Of a stretch of 64,000 bases of DNA, positions 28,572 through 39,575 are shown one piece after another. Origin of the DNA: Jiella pacifica. Lineage in GTDB: Bacteria > Pseudomonadota > Alphaproteobacteria > Rhizobiales > Rhizobiaceae. Positions within the stretch are counted from its first letter, which is position 1, and every line of letters begins with the position of its first letter. The translations under genes were made by a program, and so were the position numbers. A model generated the notes under the pieces. The model ran no database searches, was not told the DNA's origin, and was given only the letters and a program-made list of their open reading frames with translations. Location: contig NZ_JAAAMG010000015.1 in NCBI RefSeq assembly GCF_010500815.1, positions 62,001 through 126,000 of the forward strand, in the 5' to 3' direction.

Positions 28572-29087
28572 TCAGCGGCGGGCAAGCGCGAGGGCGGACG
28601 GATCGTCGCCGTGCAGCGCGCCGCTGCGCAGATCCGCATCGGCGCACCAGTTGCGGCGCTTGCCGCCTTTGTAGGGGGCGACGAGCCCTTCCTTCAGGAG
28701 GGTCCGCGCGAGATCGTCATTGCCCTTGGCCGAAAGTCTGGCCAGGACGCGGCCGAAATACTTGTCGCCCGAAACGTCGCTGAGGCGCACCTCGCCGGCG
28801 CCGACGAGCTCCGTCAGCCGCGCCGTCGCGCGGGCGGCGGCGGCCTTTTCGGCCGCGCATTTGCCCCGCTTTTCCGGCGCGTCGATGCCGCGCAGCCGCA
28901 CCGCGACATGGACGCTCTGCATCGGCCAGACGAAGGCCTCGACCTCGACCGTGTCGCCGTCACGCACCTTGACGACGTTCGCCGCGACGGGTCCGGCGAT
29001 CTCGCGCTGATAGGCGGCCTCGCCCGCCAGCCCCGGGCTGGCGGCGGCGACACATCCTATGAGGGCAAGGTACGCGATTGCGCGCAT
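28572..29087 (-). CDS. Secreted staphylococcal-nuclease (SNc) domain protein
   Basis: 171 aa. Signal peptide (MRAIAYLALIGCVAAASPGLAG). The thermonuclease fold shows VVKVRDGDTVEVEAFVW, VRLRGIDAPEKRGKCAAEK (catalytic Arg and Glu region) and DKYFGRVLARL (second Arg). A C-terminal GLVAPYKGGKRRNWC follows. Such secreted Ca-dependent nucleases degrade extracellular or periplasmic nucleic acid. It lies convergent with the CMD gene and upstream of the sdhAF4-like gene. Confidence 0.9.
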   Translation of the reverse strand: MRAIAYLALIGCVAAASPGLAGEAAYQREIAGPVAANVVKVRDGDTVEVEAFVWPMQSVHVAVRLRGIDAPEKRGKCAAEKAAAARATARLTELVGAGEVRLSDVSGDKYFGRVLARLSAKGNDDLARTLLKEGLVAPYKGGKRRNWCADADLRSGALHGDDPSALALARR

Positions 29088-29272
29088 CGGGTCGATGCTC
29101 CGGTTGAGAACATCTTCCTATGTATGCGGCGACGCTCGATTCGGCAAGACTGCGAGATTCACAGTGCCGAGATGGGATTGTCGACGGTATGGAGGGCGGG
29201 CGAAAGAACGACTCGGTGGAGTTATAGGATGTTCACCCTACAACCCCCGCGAGCTGCCGGTTGCGGGCGATC

Positions 29273-29542
29273 TCAGAAGTCCGAGATGATGCCGTTCTTC
29301 TCCCAGTCGCCGTAGCGGATGGGTTCCGGGCCGTTTCGGCCATTCACCTCTTTCGGCATGTCTTCGGGATGAACGGTTTCGGCCGCGCGCTTGCGACGGC
29401 GTTCCTCCGCCTCGGCGAGCGCCCGCTGTGCCGCCTGGGTGAGCTGGCGGCCGCCATGGCTTCCCGGCTGTTCGGAGGAAAGGCGCATCCGATCGAGGAT
29501 ATCGTCTTCCCGATCGACCTTGCCGCTCCTGTCGTCGCTCAT
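29273..29542 (-). CDS. Succinate dehydrogenase assembly factor 4-like (DUF1674)
   Basis: 89 aa. The conserved DUF1674 C-terminus NGRNGPEPIRYGDWEKNGIISDF is present; in mitochondria the family helps assemble the flavinylated SDHA subunit. The N-terminal half is charged and variable (SEQPGSHGG, AEAEERRRKRAAE). It is commonly found beside htpX/rsmB in rhizobial genomes, which fits the plus-strand block starting at 29791. The role in assembly is inferred from the family. Confidence 0.85.
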   Translation of the reverse strand: MSDDRSGKVDREDDILDRMRLSSEQPGSHGGRQLTQAAQRALAEAEERRRKRAAETVHPEDMPKEVNGRNGPEPIRYGDWEKNGIISDF

Positions 29543-29790
29543 CGCCGTTGTCCTCGATGCGGGGTGAATGGTTTTCGCCCCTCACATAGTCGGTGGCGGC
29601 GCGGCGCCAAAGCCCCGATCGGCCTGAAAATCGACATGACGGCGACCTTCGACAGGCAGCCGCCGGCCGCCGGGCAATTCGGAGTGACTCCGACGAGACT
29701 TTGCTAATATTGAAGCGCGGCCGCGAAAACCCCAGATTTCCGGCAATCGGGCGCAATTCGCCCCTGAACTTCTGGGACGCGGGGTCTCGC

Positions 29791-30900
29791 ATGAGCACGA
29801 TCAAGACGGCGATGCTGATCGCCTTTCTCACCGCCCTCTTCATGGGCGTCGGTCTTTTGATCGGCGGGCGCGGCGGCATGATGATCGCGCTGGTCATCGC
29901 GCTCGGCATGAACCTCTTCGCCTATTGGAACGGCGACAAGATGGTTCTGAAGATGTATGGCGCGCGGCAGGTCGATGCCCGCACGGCGCCGGAATTCTAC
30001 CGCATCGTCGAGGGGCTGGCGGGCCGCGCCGGCCTGCCGATGCCGCGGGTCTTCGTCATCGACAGCGATCAGCCCAACGCCTTCGCCACCGGCCGTAATC
30101 CGCAGAACGCCGCCGTAGCGGCCAGTACGGGGCTTTTGCGGACGCTGAGCGAGGAGGAGATCGCCGCCGTCATGGCCCATGAGCTCGCCCATGTGGAGAA
30201 CCGCGACACGCTGACCATGACGATCACCGCGACGCTGGCCGGTGCCATCTCGATGCTCGCCAATTTCGGCATGTTCTTCGGCGGCAGCCGCGACAACAAC
30301 AATCCGCTCGGCTTCGTCGGCGTCCTTGTCGCGATCATCGTCGCGCCGCTGGCGGCGATGATGGTGCAGATGGCCGTCAGCCGGACGCGCGAATACGAGG
30401 CCGACCGGCGCGGCGCCGAAATCTGCGGCGAGCCCAGGTGGCTCGCCTCGGCGCTCGGCAAGATCGCCGGCGCGGTGCGCCAGCGGCCCAACTGGAGCGC
30501 CGAGCGCAATCCCGCGACGGCCCACATGTTCATCATCAATCCCCTGAACGGTCAGCGTATGGACAGTCTGTTCTCCACCCATCCGGCGACGGAAAACCGC
30601 ATTGCCGCGCTGAACCAGCTGGCGGCCGAGATGGGTGGCGGGGCTCTCGGATATGAGCGCCAGGAGCGGCTCGGCCGGGACCGGGCTGGCAGCCGGGCGG
30701 TCGCCGCCGACGGACGCGGGCCGCGGGCGCCATGGGGAAGGGCGGCTTCCGGCGGCGCCAAGGCCGGCCCCTGGGATGGACGGCCCTATGACCCGAGCAA
30801 GGACGACGACGATGACAAGCGGCCTGGACCGTGGGGCCGCGGTGGCACCGGCCGAGGCCCGTCGGGCAATCGTTCGTCGCGCAAGGGGCCCTGGGGTTGA
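29791..30900 (+). CDS. htpX: Membrane protease HtpX
   Basis: 369 aa. M48-family zinc metalloprotease of the inner membrane that degrades misfolded membrane proteins. Two N-terminal membrane helices (about 6-28 and 30-45), the HELAH motif in [14 protein letters not shown] (about residue 131), two further helices (about 145-170, 180-200) and the Glu ligand in [15 protein letters not shown] follow. The C-terminal 75 residues after [21 protein letters not shown] form a Gly/Arg/Asp/Pro-rich tail of low complexity, longer than in E. coli HtpX. ATG 29791 is the family start ([19 protein letters not shown]). Confidence 0.95.
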   Translation: MSTIKTAMLIAFLTALFMGVGLLIGGRGGMMIALVIALGMNLFAYWNGDKMVLKMYGARQVDARTAPEFYRIVEGLAGRAGLPMPRVFVIDSDQPNAFATGRNPQNAAVAASTGLLRTLSEEEIAAVMAHELAHVENRDTLTMTITATLAGAISMLANFGMFFGGSRDNNNPLGFVGVLVAIIVAPLAAMMVQMAVSRTREYEADRRGAEICGEPRWLASALGKIAGAVRQRPNWSAERNPATAHMFIINPLNGQRMDSLFSTHPATENRIAALNQLAAEMGGGALGYERQERLGRDRAGSRAVAADGRGPRAPWGRAASGGAKAGPWDGRPYDPSKDDDDDKRPGPWGRGGTGRGPSGNRSSRKGPWG

Positions 30901-30941
30901 GCGCGGGGAAAGGGTCGCATCCGAAAGACGGGGCAGGCAGC

Positions 30942-32327
30942 ATGAAGGCAGCGACCGGGCGCGGCGGCGGCAAGGCCGCTCGCCCTCACACCCCTCGCGA
31001 CGTCGACGACCGACCGGGGCTCGCGGCCCGTCAGGTGGCGGCGCGGCTCATGGCCGCCGTCATCGACAAGCAGACCTCGCTCGACGGCCTGACCGACGCC
31101 GCGACCGGCCACCCGCATCTGCGCCAGCTGGAGCCGCGGGACCAGGCGCTGGTCAAGGCGATCCTCACCTCGGCCCTGAGATTTCGCGGCACCATCGAGG
31201 CGGAGATCGCAGCAAGGCTCGAACGGCCGCTGCCTTCGGGCGCGGCCTCGCTGCGGCATGTCCTGCATGTCGGCGCGGCGCAGATCCTCTGCCTCGACGT
31301 GCCGGATTCGGCGGCGGTCGACCTCGCGGTCGCCAGCGCCAATGCCGATCCGCGCGCCGCGCGCTTTTCCGGGCTCGTCAACGCCGTCCTGCGTCGGATC
31401 GCCCGGGAGGCGAAGCGCCTGCCAGACCTTCAGGCCGATCCGCGCCAGAACTGCCCGGATTGGCTGTGGGGCCGGCTCGTCGAACAATACGGCTCGGAGC
31501 GCGCCGCCGGCATCGCCGGCGCCCATCTCGCCCGCGCGCCCATCGACCTGACGGTGAAAACCGACGTGCGAGGCTGGGCGGCGCGCCTCGGCGGGCGGGC
31601 GATCGGCACTCATTCGGTGCGGCTCGCCGCGATCGAGGGCCCGATTTCGGGGCTCGACGGCTTCGAGGCGGGGGAATGGTGGGTGCAGGACGTCGCCGCG
31701 GCGCTGCCCGTCCGGCTGTTCGGCGATGTGGCGGGCAAGCGCGTCGCCGATCTGTGCGCGGCGCCGGGCGGCAAGACGGCGCAGCTCGCTGCCGCCGGCG
31801 CCCGCGTGACGGCGCTCGACCAGTCGTCCTCCCGCATCCGGCGGCTGAAGGAAAATCTCGGGCGCCTCGGCCTTTCCGCCGAGACGCTGACCGGCGACGT
31901 CATGGCGTTCGAGCCGGACCAGCGCTTCGAGGCGGTGCTTCTCGACGCGCCCTGCTCGTCGACCGGCACCATCCGCCGCCACCCGGACGTTGCCTATACC
32001 AAGGACGATGCGGAGATCGACAAGCTGGCCGGCCTTCAGCTGCGCCTTCTGACCCGGGCGGCGGATCTCGTCGAAGCCGGCGGCATGCTCGTCTTCGCCA
32101 ACTGCTCGACCGACGGGCGGGAGGGGGAAGACGTCGCCCGCGCTTTCCTGCAAGCGCGGCCAGACTATGCGCTTGAGCCGGTCGCTCCGGCCGAGCTCGA
32201 AGGCTTCGAATTCGCCGTCTCGCCGGCAGGGATCCTGCGCACGACGCCCGAGATGCTGGGCGGCGGCGAGGCGGGCGGCGGGCTCGACGGCTTCTTCGCC
32301 GCAAGGTTCAGGCGCGAAACAGCTTGA
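30942..32327 (+). CDS. rsmB: 16S rRNA m5C methyltransferase RsmB (NOL1/NOP2/sun)
   Basis: 461 aa. N-terminal NusB-like RNA-binding region (RQVAARLMAAVIDKQTSLDG, LNLRQLEPRDQALVKAIL type motif) and a C-terminal SAM-dependent methyltransferase: VADLCAAPGGKTAQLAAAGARVTALDQSS (SAM site), VLLDAPCSSTGTIRRHPDVAY (catalytic Cys) and FANCSTDGREGEDVA. Start 30942 (MKAATGRGGGKAA) has GGGGCAGG upstream and follows htpX by 41 bp, so co-transcription is likely. Modifies 16S rRNA cytosine in ribosome biogenesis. Confidence 0.93.
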   Translation: MKAATGRGGGKAARPHTPRDVDDRPGLAARQVAARLMAAVIDKQTSLDGLTDAATGHPHLRQLEPRDQALVKAILTSALRFRGTIEAEIAARLERPLPSGAASLRHVLHVGAAQILCLDVPDSAAVDLAVASANADPRAARFSGLVNAVLRRIAREAKRLPDLQADPRQNCPDWLWGRLVEQYGSERAAGIAGAHLARAPIDLTVKTDVRGWAARLGGRAIGTHSVRLAAIEGPISGLDGFEAGEWWVQDVAAALPVRLFGDVAGKRVADLCAAPGGKTAQLAAAGARVTALDQSSSRIRRLKENLGRLGLSAETLTGDVMAFEPDQRFEAVLLDAPCSSTGTIRRHPDVAYTKDDAEIDKLAGLQLRLLTRAADLVEAGGMLVFANCSTDGREGEDVARAFLQARPDYALEPVAPAELEGFEFAVSPAGILRTTPEMLGGGEAGGGLDGFFAARFRRETA

Positions 32328-32613
32328 TTTTCCCTACGGTCGCGGCTCACATTCCCTTGCGGTAGTCACGGGACTTAAGGGTTTGTTTACCCTATTGGCA
32401 GAAACTTGGCGCAAGACGAGCCGCGAGGGATCCTTACCGGGCCCGCGCGGTACCGCCGCAGCGCGAGGAACGGACCGGATCTTCGGCACCGACGACGCGT
32501 CGTGTGAATGAGGAGCGTCCTTTGTGCGTCCCGTCGGGCGCACGGCGCTAGGCCGCCCGGGCACGACGTCGCGGGAGCCCGGCCGGGCTGAGCATGGGGT
32601 GATCGGAGTGTCG

Positions 32614-34302
32614 ATGTCCTTGGCGGACAAGCCGCAGATCGCGGTTCTGACGATTCAGGAGGCCTGGCGCCGCCTTCGCCGGCGGCTGCGCAACGGGCCG
32701 ATCCATCGTCTGCGCTTTTCCGGCGCCGGCCCCGATCGTCTCGCCGTGGTGCCGCCGACCTTGTTTCAGGGCGATCCGTTCATTGCCGAGGCGATCTATG
32801 GCGGCCGCTTCCTCTTCGCCGGGCGACTGGTGGAAGCCGGCCGCGGCTCGATCTTCCAGCTTGCACCGCCGACCGCAGAGTTCGCCGCCGAGCTGCACGG
32901 TTTTGCCTGGCTTTCCCACCATGCGGCCGCCGCCGACGCGCTGTCCGCGCAGAACGCCCGCGCGCTGGTTGCCGACTGGCTCCGCTTTTCCGCTGGCCGT
33001 CTCGGCGGCGCGGCCTTCGAGCCGGAAGTGGCGGCGCGGCGGGTGATCGCCTGGCTGAGCCATGCGGACCTTTTGCTCGGCTCGGCCGAATACGATTTCT
33101 ATCGTCGGTTTTTGAAGAGCCTGACGATCCAGACCCGCTATCTGCGTTCGATCGCCCAGGAGGCGCCGGTCGGCCTGCCGCGGCTGACGGTGCGCATGGC
33201 GCTCGCTCTTTCCGCACTCTGCCTGCCGGGTCCGTCGGGGAGGATGCGGGCCGCAGCCCAGCAGCTCGCCGACGAGCTCGACAGGCAGATCCTGCCCGAC
33301 GGCGGCCATGTCAGTCGCGATCCGGCGGCTCTGGCGACGATCCTCGGCGACCTTCTCCCGATCCGCGAGACGCTGCAGGGCCAGGGCCAGCCGGTGCCGA
33401 AGGGGATCTACTCGGCGATCGACCGGATGCTGCCGGCGCTGCGCTTCTTCCGCCACACCGACGGCACGCTGGCGCTGTTCAACGGCACCGGCTGCTCGAA
33501 CATGCAGCTGATGGCGGCGCTGATGCGCTTCGACGAGACCCTCGGCGAACCGCTGTCGCATGCGCGCCACTCCGGCTACCACCGCCTTGCCACAGGCGGC
33601 ACCGTGGTGATCGCCGACACCGGCTGCCCGCCGCCGGTGGCGCTGTCGCGCAACGCCCATGCCGGGACGCTGGCCTTCGAATTGTCCTCGGCGGCGGCGC
33701 GGATCGTCGTCAATTGCGGCTCGCCGCAGGCGGGCCAGGCGGCGCTGAAGCGGCTCTCCCGCTCGACGGCGGCCCATTCGACGGTGACGATCGGCGACCG
33801 TTCCTCCTCGCGCTTCGCCGGCCAGCCGCATCTCGACCGCTTCCTCGGCTCGCCGCTGGTGCCCGGCCCCACCAACGTCCAGCTGGACGAAATCGTCGGC
33901 GAAGGCGATCGCACCACCGGTTTCGAGGCGACCCATGACGGCTACGACCGCGACCTCGGCTACCTCCACACCCGCCGCCTCGAACTGGAAAACGACGGCT
34001 GGACGCTGTCTGGCCGCGACCGGCTTACCCCGACCCGCAGGCCGCGGGGGCGGGAGGAAGCGCGCGAGGCGGCGCTACGCTTTCATCTTCATCCGCAGGT
34101 CAGCGTCGAGACGATCGGCGACATCGCGCGGCTGTCGATGCGCGGCCAGACCTGGCGTTTTGCCGTGGATCGGCCGTTCACCATCGAAGATTCCATTCTG
34201 TTCGCCGACAGTTCCGGCCCGCGCCGGACGCTGCAAATCGTCGTCACCGTCGATCCGGGCCTGACGCCGGAGATTTGCTGGAGCTTCGAACGCCTGTCCT
34301 GA
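32614..34302 (+). CDS. Heparinase II/III-like protein
   Basis: 562 aa. It follows the alginate-lyase/heparinase II/III layout: an N-terminal (alpha/alpha) toroid with HGFAWLSHHAAAADALSAQNARALVADW, YLRSIAQEAPVGLPRLTVRMALALSALCL and LFNGTGCSNMQLMAALMRFD, then a beta-sandwich with HAGTLAFELSSAAARIVVNCGS and RSTAAHSTVTIGD. GGAG is 6 bases upstream of ATG 32614. The neighbourhood rsmB-heparinase-purH is conserved in Hyphomicrobiales; the polysaccharide substrate is not known. No signal peptide is evident. Confidence 0.88.
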   Translation: MSLADKPQIAVLTIQEAWRRLRRRLRNGPIHRLRFSGAGPDRLAVVPPTLFQGDPFIAEAIYGGRFLFAGRLVEAGRGSIFQLAPPTAEFAAELHGFAWLSHHAAAADALSAQNARALVADWLRFSAGRLGGAAFEPEVAARRVIAWLSHADLLLGSAEYDFYRRFLKSLTIQTRYLRSIAQEAPVGLPRLTVRMALALSALCLPGPSGRMRAAAQQLADELDRQILPDGGHVSRDPAALATILGDLLPIRETLQGQGQPVPKGIYSAIDRMLPALRFFRHTDGTLALFNGTGCSNMQLMAALMRFDETLGEPLSHARHSGYHRLATGGTVVIADTGCPPPVALSRNAHAGTLAFELSSAAARIVVNCGSPQAGQAALKRLSRSTAAHSTVTIGDRSSSRFAGQPHLDRFLGSPLVPGPTNVQLDEIVGEGDRTTGFEATHDGYDRDLGYLHTRRLELENDGWTLSGRDRLTPTRRPRGREEAREAALRFHLHPQVSVETIGDIARLSMRGQTWRFAVDRPFTIEDSILFADSSGPRRTLQIVVTVDPGLTPEICWSFERLS

Positions 34303-34374
34303 GGGGCGGGCGACCCGGCAACGGCCGGCCGGCGGGGCTGGATCTCGCCGGCAGGAAGCCCACTTGCCGGTTCC

Positions 34375-34593
34375 ATGACCGTCCGCGCGTTCCTCTTCCT
34401 CGCCGCACTCGTCCCGCTGGTCGGCCTTGCCGGCTGCGGCGGGATGAACCGCGCCGTGACCGCTTTGCCGAAGACGTTCGACGACCTCGGGGAGAAGACC
34501 GCGCGGCTGCGCGGCGCGGGATCCGGGGATGATTCACGCCCGGTGCGGCAGGAATCGGCGGGCCGGCGCGACGATCCTGCTTCCTCTCGGTGA
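34375..34593 (+). CDS. Small predicted lipoprotein
   Basis: 72 aa. N-terminal hydrophobic signal followed by a lipobox LAGC (FLFLAALVPLVGLAGC), then a short hydrophilic mature part (GGMNRAVTALPKTFDDLGEK). Homology is not recognised. It fits a small outer-membrane or inner-membrane lipoprotein between the heparinase-like and kup genes; the start is ATG 34375 after a GC-rich gap. Confidence rests on the signal and lipobox only. Confidence 0.5.
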   Translation: MTVRAFLFLAALVPLVGLAGCGGMNRAVTALPKTFDDLGEKTARLRGAGSGDDSRPVRQESAGRRDDPASSR

Positions 34594-34827
34594 ACCGAAT
34601 GCCGGGACGAACGTTGCTGCGCTCGTAAATCCTGCTTCCAATCCCTAGATCGTGACGAGGAAAGGGTCTATCGACGCCCCGCGGATGAACGGGGCGATGC
34701 CCGACGAGGCCGGTCCACCGACGGCTGCGACGCCGCTTCCCGCGATACCCCCACAAGTTCCGACGATTTCGGGCCGCCCAAAGCGGGTCGCCCCTGTAAC
34801 GGAGTACGGCCGCCCGGCCGCTCGATC

Positions 34828-36747
34828 ATGATCGACACCCCCATCGGCGGGTCGAAGACCGCACCGGTCTCCAGGCTCGGCCAGCATTCCAGCCGGCAGA
34901 TGACGCTCACCCTCGGCGCCCTCGGCGTCGTCTTCGGGGATATCGGCACGAGCCCCCTCTACGCCTTCAAGGTCGCCATCGACGCCGCCGGTGGCCCCAC
35001 CCCGGAAGCGGTCTTCGGCGTCCTGTCGCTGATCGTCTGGGCGCTCGTCCTCGTCGTCACGGCGAAATATCTGTTCTGGATCCTCAGGGTCGACAATGCC
35101 GGCGAGGGCGGCATCCTGGCCCTCGCCGCGCTGCTGCGGCTCGACCGGCCGCGCGGGCTGAAACCGCACACGGTCGTCCTTCTCGCCATCGCGCTGGCGG
35201 GCGGGGCGCTGCTCTTCGGCGATGCGGTGCTGACCCCCGCGATCTCGGTGCTCTCGGCCGTCGAGGGGCTCGGCGAGATCACCACCAGCCTCGATCATCT
35301 GATCGTGCCGGTGGCGCTCGCCATCATCGTCGGCCTGTTCGCCGCCCAGCTTCTCGGGGCGGGGCGGATCGGCAAGGCCTTCGGGCCGGTGATGCTCGTC
35401 TGGTTCGCCATGCTGGCGATCTCCGGCGGCATCCAGATCGTCAAGGTGCCGGCGGTGCTGGAGGCGGTGTCGCCGCATTACGCCCTGTTCTATCTCGTCG
35501 GCCATCCGGCCACCGCCGCGGCGATCTGTGGCGCCGTCTTCCTGGCGGTGACCGGCGGCGAGGCGCTCTATGCCGATCTCGGCCAGTTCGGCCGGCAGGC
35601 GATCACCCGCGCCTGGGTCTTCGTCGCCTTTCCGGCCCTCATCATCAACTATTTCGGCCAGGGCGCCCTGGTCCTCTCCGGGACTGCCGTCGGCGAGAGC
35701 ACCTTCTACGGCCTGTTCGGCGGCGCCGTTCTGCCCTTCGCGGTGGTTCTGGCGACGCTCGCCTCGATCATCGCCTCCCAGGCGGTGATCACCGGCATCG
35801 CCAGCCTTGCCAGCCAGTCGATGCGGCTCGACTTCCTGCCGTCGATGCGGATCCGCTATTTCTCGGCCACCAATCCGCATGATCTCCTGGCGCCGGGGGT
35901 CAACACCCTGGTCGGGGTCTGTACGGCCATCGTCGTCCTCTCCTTCGGCTCGTCGGATGCTTTGTCCAACGCCTATGGCATCGCCGTCGCCGGCGCGATG
36001 GCGAGCACCACGGCGCTCTATCTCGCCTACCGGCTGCAGCAGAAGGGCCGGGGCGTCTGGCGCGTCGTCTCGATCGCCGTAACGGTGCTTTTCCTGCTCC
36101 TCGACGTCGCCTTCGTCGCCGCCAATCTCGGCAAGATCGAGGGTGGAGGCCTCTTGCCCATCGGCCTTGCCGCCGCGGTGGTCTTTCTCGCCGTGTCCTG
36201 GCGGTTCGGCCAGATGCGCATGGGAACGCTGCAGGAGGGCGACGAGCAGGACCTGCGCGACTACATCAAGGCCTGCGGCAACCGGCCGCCGACGACCCAG
36301 CGGGCGGCGGTCTTCCTGGTCCGACGCGGCGCCAGTGTGCCGCGGGCCCTGGCGGAGCTCAACGAACTGACCGAAACGCGCTTCGCCAAGACGATCCTCG
36401 TCAGCGTCAGGACCTGGGCAATCCCGCGGGTGTCGCAGGACGAGCGGATCCAGCGCACGCAGATCCGGCCGGGGCTTTCGCGGATCGTCGTCAGCGTCGG
36501 CTACATGCAGCGCATCAACCTGCCCTCGCTGATCGCCGCCGAGCTCCAGGGCCTCGGCGTCGATCCGGACGAGTCGGTCTACATCGCGGGGCTGGAGCGC
36601 CCGGTGCCGCCGCCGCTCTTCGCCAAGCCGGAGGGGTTGTTCCTTGCCGCCTATGCGGTGATGGCGCGGCTGGCGCTGCGGCCGCCGGACCGCTTCATGC
36701 TGCCGCCCTCGCGCACCCTCGAAGTCGGCATGCCGCGCTATCTGTGA
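34828..36747 (+). CDS. kup: Potassium uptake permease Kup
   Basis: 639 aa, normal for Kup/TrkD low-affinity H+/K+ symporters. Typical elements are [21 protein letters not shown] (N-terminal TM1 signature), [32 protein letters not shown] and [14 protein letters not shown], and a C-terminal cytosolic domain begins near residue 440. About twelve membrane spans lie in the first 440 residues. The start ([14 protein letters not shown]) precedes the conserved first helix by about 25 residues. It sits 206 bp upstream of purH. Confidence 0.95.
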   Translation: MIDTPIGGSKTAPVSRLGQHSSRQMTLTLGALGVVFGDIGTSPLYAFKVAIDAAGGPTPEAVFGVLSLIVWALVLVVTAKYLFWILRVDNAGEGGILALAALLRLDRPRGLKPHTVVLLAIALAGGALLFGDAVLTPAISVLSAVEGLGEITTSLDHLIVPVALAIIVGLFAAQLLGAGRIGKAFGPVMLVWFAMLAISGGIQIVKVPAVLEAVSPHYALFYLVGHPATAAAICGAVFLAVTGGEALYADLGQFGRQAITRAWVFVAFPALIINYFGQGALVLSGTAVGESTFYGLFGGAVLPFAVVLATLASIIASQAVITGIASLASQSMRLDFLPSMRIRYFSATNPHDLLAPGVNTLVGVCTAIVVLSFGSSDALSNAYGIAVAGAMASTTALYLAYRLQQKGRGVWRVVSIAVTVLFLLLDVAFVAANLGKIEGGGLLPIGLAAAVVFLAVSWRFGQMRMGTLQEGDEQDLRDYIKACGNRPPTTQRAAVFLVRRGASVPRALAELNELTETRFAKTILVSVRTWAIPRVSQDERIQRTQIRPGLSRIVVSVGYMQRINLPSLIAAELQGLGVDPDESVYIAGLERPVPPPLFAKPEGLFLAAYAVMARLALRPPDRFMLPPSRTLEVGMPRYL

Positions 36748-36953
36748 GGCGTGAGCGCCGGCGCGGCGCGCCGCGCGGGGCAGGGAAGGCCGCGAGGGCA
36801 TCGTCCGGCGCGCCCTCGCCATTGCCGCGACGCGGCGGGCCGACTATCAGGGGAAGAGATCCCGCGCGGGTTCCGCCGAGCCGCCGCCAAGGCCGGCGAT
36901 GCACCGAGCGCCGCGAAGACATCCACCGAGCCAGCCTGCCGAGGAAGCCTGCA

Positions 36954-38570
36954 ATGTCCGTCCAAGCCAACGCCACGCCGCTGCCCGACCGCGTCCGCAT
37001 CCGCCGCGCCTTGCTGTCGGTCTCCGACAAGACCGGACTGGTGGAATTTTCAAAGGGCCTCGCGGCGCTCGGCGTCGAACTGGTCTCGACCGGCGGGACG
37101 TCGAAGACCCTGGCGGAAGCGGGGCTCGCCGTCCGCGACGTTTCCGAGCTGACGGGCTTTCCGGAGATCATGGACGGACGGGTGAAGACGCTGCATCCCG
37201 GCGTTCATGGCGGCCTCCTTGGCATTCGCGGCGACGCGGCGCACCGGCAGGCGATGGACGAGCACGGCATCGCCGGGATCGACCTTCTCGTCGTCAATCT
37301 CTATCCCTTCGAGGAAACCCGCGCCTCCGGTGCTTCCCGTGAAACCATCGTCGAGAACATCGACATCGGCGGCCCCGCGATGATCCGCGCCGGGGCGAAG
37401 AACCACGGCTATGTCGCGGTCGTCGTCGATCCGGCTGATTACGGCGAGGTTCTCGCCGGCCTCGAAGCGAATGGCGGCGAGACCGACATCGCGCTGCGCC
37501 GGACGCTTGCCGGCCGCGCTTTCGCCCGCACGGCGGCCTATGACGCGGCGGTCTCCGGCTGGTTCGCCGAGAGCCTCGGCGAGACGACGCCGAAACGCAT
37601 CGCCATCGCCGGGGAACTCGCCGAGGCGCTGCGCTACGGCGAGAACCCGCACCAGTCGGCCGGCTTCTACCGGACCGGCGAAAGCCGCTCGGGCGTCGCC
37701 ACGGCACGGCAGCTGCAGGGCAAGGCGCTCTCCTACAACAACATCAACGACACCGACGCCGCCTTCGAGCTGGTCGGCGAGTTCGATCCCGCCCGCACGG
37801 CGGCCGTCGCGATCATCAAGCACGCCAATCCCTGCGGCGTCGCGGAAGGGGGCGATCTCGTCGCCGCCTACAAGGCGGCGCTCGCCTGCGATCCCGTCTC
37901 GGCCTTCGGTGGCATCGTCGCGCTCAACCGGCGGCTCGATGCCCGCACGGCGGAAGCGATCGTCAAGGTGTTCACCGAGGTGATCATCGCGCCCGAGGCC
38001 GACGACGAAGCGATCGCCATCGTCGCGGCGAAGAAGAATCTGCGTCTTTTGATCACCGGCGGGCTGCCGGACCCGCGCGCTGCGGGGCGCTTCGTCAAAT
38101 CGGTGGCCGGTGGGCTCCTCGTCCAGTCGCGCGACAATGGCGTCGTCGACGATCTCGATCTGAAGGTGGTGACCAAGCGGGCGCCGAGCGCGGCGGAACT
38201 GTCGGACCTGCGTTTTGCTTTCCGGGTCGCCAAGCACGTCAAGTCCAACACCATCGTCTATGCCAAGGGCGGCGCGACGGTCGGCATTGGCGCCGGGCAG
38301 ATGAGCCGGGTGGATTCGGCCCGGATCGCCGCCCGCAAGGCCGAGGATGCGGCCAAGGCGGCCGGCGCGGACAAGCCCGCCACCATCGGCTCGGTGGTTG
38401 CCTCCGACGCCTTCTTCCCCTTTGCCGACGGCCTCTTGTCGGCCGTTGAGGCGGGCGCCACGGCGGTCATCCAGCCGGGCGGCTCGATGCGCGACGACGA
38501 GGTCATCGCCGCGGCCGACGAGCACGGCCTCGCCATGGTGCTGACGGGCATGCGGCATTTCCGGCATTGA
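36954..38570 (+). CDS. purH: Bifunctional AICAR formyltransferase/IMP cyclohydrolase PurH
   Basis: 538 aa, full-length PurH catalysing the last two steps of IMP synthesis. N-terminal IMP cyclohydrolase ([60 protein letters not shown]) and C-terminal AICARFT with [44 protein letters not shown] and [21 protein letters not shown] is upstream of ATG 36954. A weaker parS-like site at 37331-37346 encodes A127-S-R-E-T131. Longer upstream in-frame sequence is shadow. Confidence 0.97.
   Translation: MSVQANATPLPDRVRIRRALLSVSDKTGLVEFSKGLAALGVELVSTGGTSKTLAEAGLAVRDVSELTGFPEIMDGRVKTLHPGVHGGLLGIRGDAAHRQAMDEHGIAGIDLLVVNLYPFEETRASGASRETIVENIDIGGPAMIRAGAKNHGYVAVVVDPADYGEVLAGLEANGGETDIALRRTLAGRAFARTAAYDAAVSGWFAESLGETTPKRIAIAGELAEALRYGENPHQSAGFYRTGESRSGVATARQLQGKALSYNNINDTDAAFELVGEFDPARTAAVAIIKHANPCGVAEGGDLVAAYKAALACDPVSAFGGIVALNRRLDARTAEAIVKVFTEVIIAPEADDEAIAIVAAKKNLRLLITGGLPDPRAAGRFVKSVAGGLLVQSRDNGVVDDLDLKVVTKRAPSAAELSDLRFAFRVAKHVKSNTIVYAKGGATVGIGAGQMSRVDSARIAARKAEDAAKAAGADKPATIGSVVASDAFFPFADGLLSAVEAGATAVIQPGGSMRDDEVIAAADEHGLAMVLTGMRHFRH
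37331..37346. promoter_or_regulatory. Weak parS-like site inside purH
   Basis: TGCTTCCCGTGAAACC matches parS at 13 of 16 positions, but the central CACGTG is CCCGTG, so it may be only a degenerate site. In frame it encodes Ala-Ser-Arg-Glu-Thr, as in leuS and acs, and lies about 10 kb from the previous site. Confidence 0.45.
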
Positions 38571-38688
38571 AACGCGGCTGGCTTTCGGTGCCAGGCGGGA
38601 GACGGAAGGGCGGACGCGTCGGCGTCTTGCCCTGGGTCTCGAAATCGGACGGGCGCTCGGTGGTGTCAGGGAGGTCCTTGCCCCGCTA

Positions 38689-39327
38689 TCAGGGCGCGAT
38701 TTTCGACGCCGTTCGCAAGGCGGGGGTTCTGAAGTAAATGTCGGCGACCTTGCATTTCAGCCCGAAATCCGGAAGCGCGATCTCGTCGTCCGGCGAATCG
38801 TAGCGTGACTCGATCCAGCCCTGATCGGTTCGGATCAGGGCCATCACCGCTATCTCGCTCTGGTCGACCACGAGGATCGCCATGCAGGATGGCAGATTTC
38901 GGTACCCCTCGAGCTTGATGTCGATCTTCGGGCGAGCAGATCCGGCGATGGGCTTTCGATCGCTCGGGCTGACGACTTCCACCGCAAGATGACAGGTTGC
39001 CGTGCTGGTGAGGCCTTCCTGGAGGTCGGCCTCGTCGAGGACGGCGACGTCCGGGACGTAGTTGCCGCCTCCCACGATGCCGGCCGCTTCCATGACGATC
39101 GTCACTTCCCTGCAGGCGAGCAGATCCGGAAGGACGTTCGCCAAGGCATCGTTGAGCAGGCGTTCGATGTTCGAGGCGATGACCGAGTGAGGAATGGTGG
39201 GCGTGGCTTGCATGACGAAAAGCCCGTCGATCAGTTCCCACGTTTCTCCTTCGGGCCTGCTTGCCACGAAGTCGTCGAATGTCGATGCCGAAAGATGCTC
39301 TGGCATGGATTGTGACGGCAATCCCAT
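38689..39327 (-). CDS. Uma2-family (DUF820) putative endonuclease
   Basis: 212 aa. Restriction-endonuclease-like fold: YVPDVAVLDEADLQEG, ATCHLAVEVVSPSDRKPIAGSARPKIDIKLEGYRN (ExK-type catalytic region) and an N-terminal ETWELIDGLFVMQATPTIPHS. Uma2 proteins are common and of unsettled function. GGGAGG lies 8 bases before ATG 39327 (MGLPSQSMPEHLS). It is convergent with purH and shows no obvious partner. Confidence 0.85.
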   Translation of the reverse strand: MGLPSQSMPEHLSASTFDDFVASRPEGETWELIDGLFVMQATPTIPHSVIASNIERLLNDALANVLPDLLACREVTIVMEAAGIVGGGNYVPDVAVLDEADLQEGLTSTATCHLAVEVVSPSDRKPIAGSARPKIDIKLEGYRNLPSCMAILVVDQSEIAVMALIRTDQGWIESRYDSPDDEIALPDFGLKCKVADIYFRTPALRTASKIAP

Positions 39328-39575
39328 GACCGGACCTCCCTGGTGACCCCGTTCCGTCATTCGTTAGCACGACGCGGTTGTCGCGTCGCGATCAGATGTT
39401 CCGTTGGGCCGAGTGTCGGTCCTACGCCCGTCTCGCCTCGGCGCTGGCGCGCGATATCGGCGTCCTAGACTCCGCAGCGAGACGGGCGCGGTGCAAGGAG
39501 ACGGCTCAATCCGCCGGAAGCGCTTTCGCGCGTTTCGTGCAGCGACGCCCTTCTAAAAAAGGCGAGAAGTCGTCC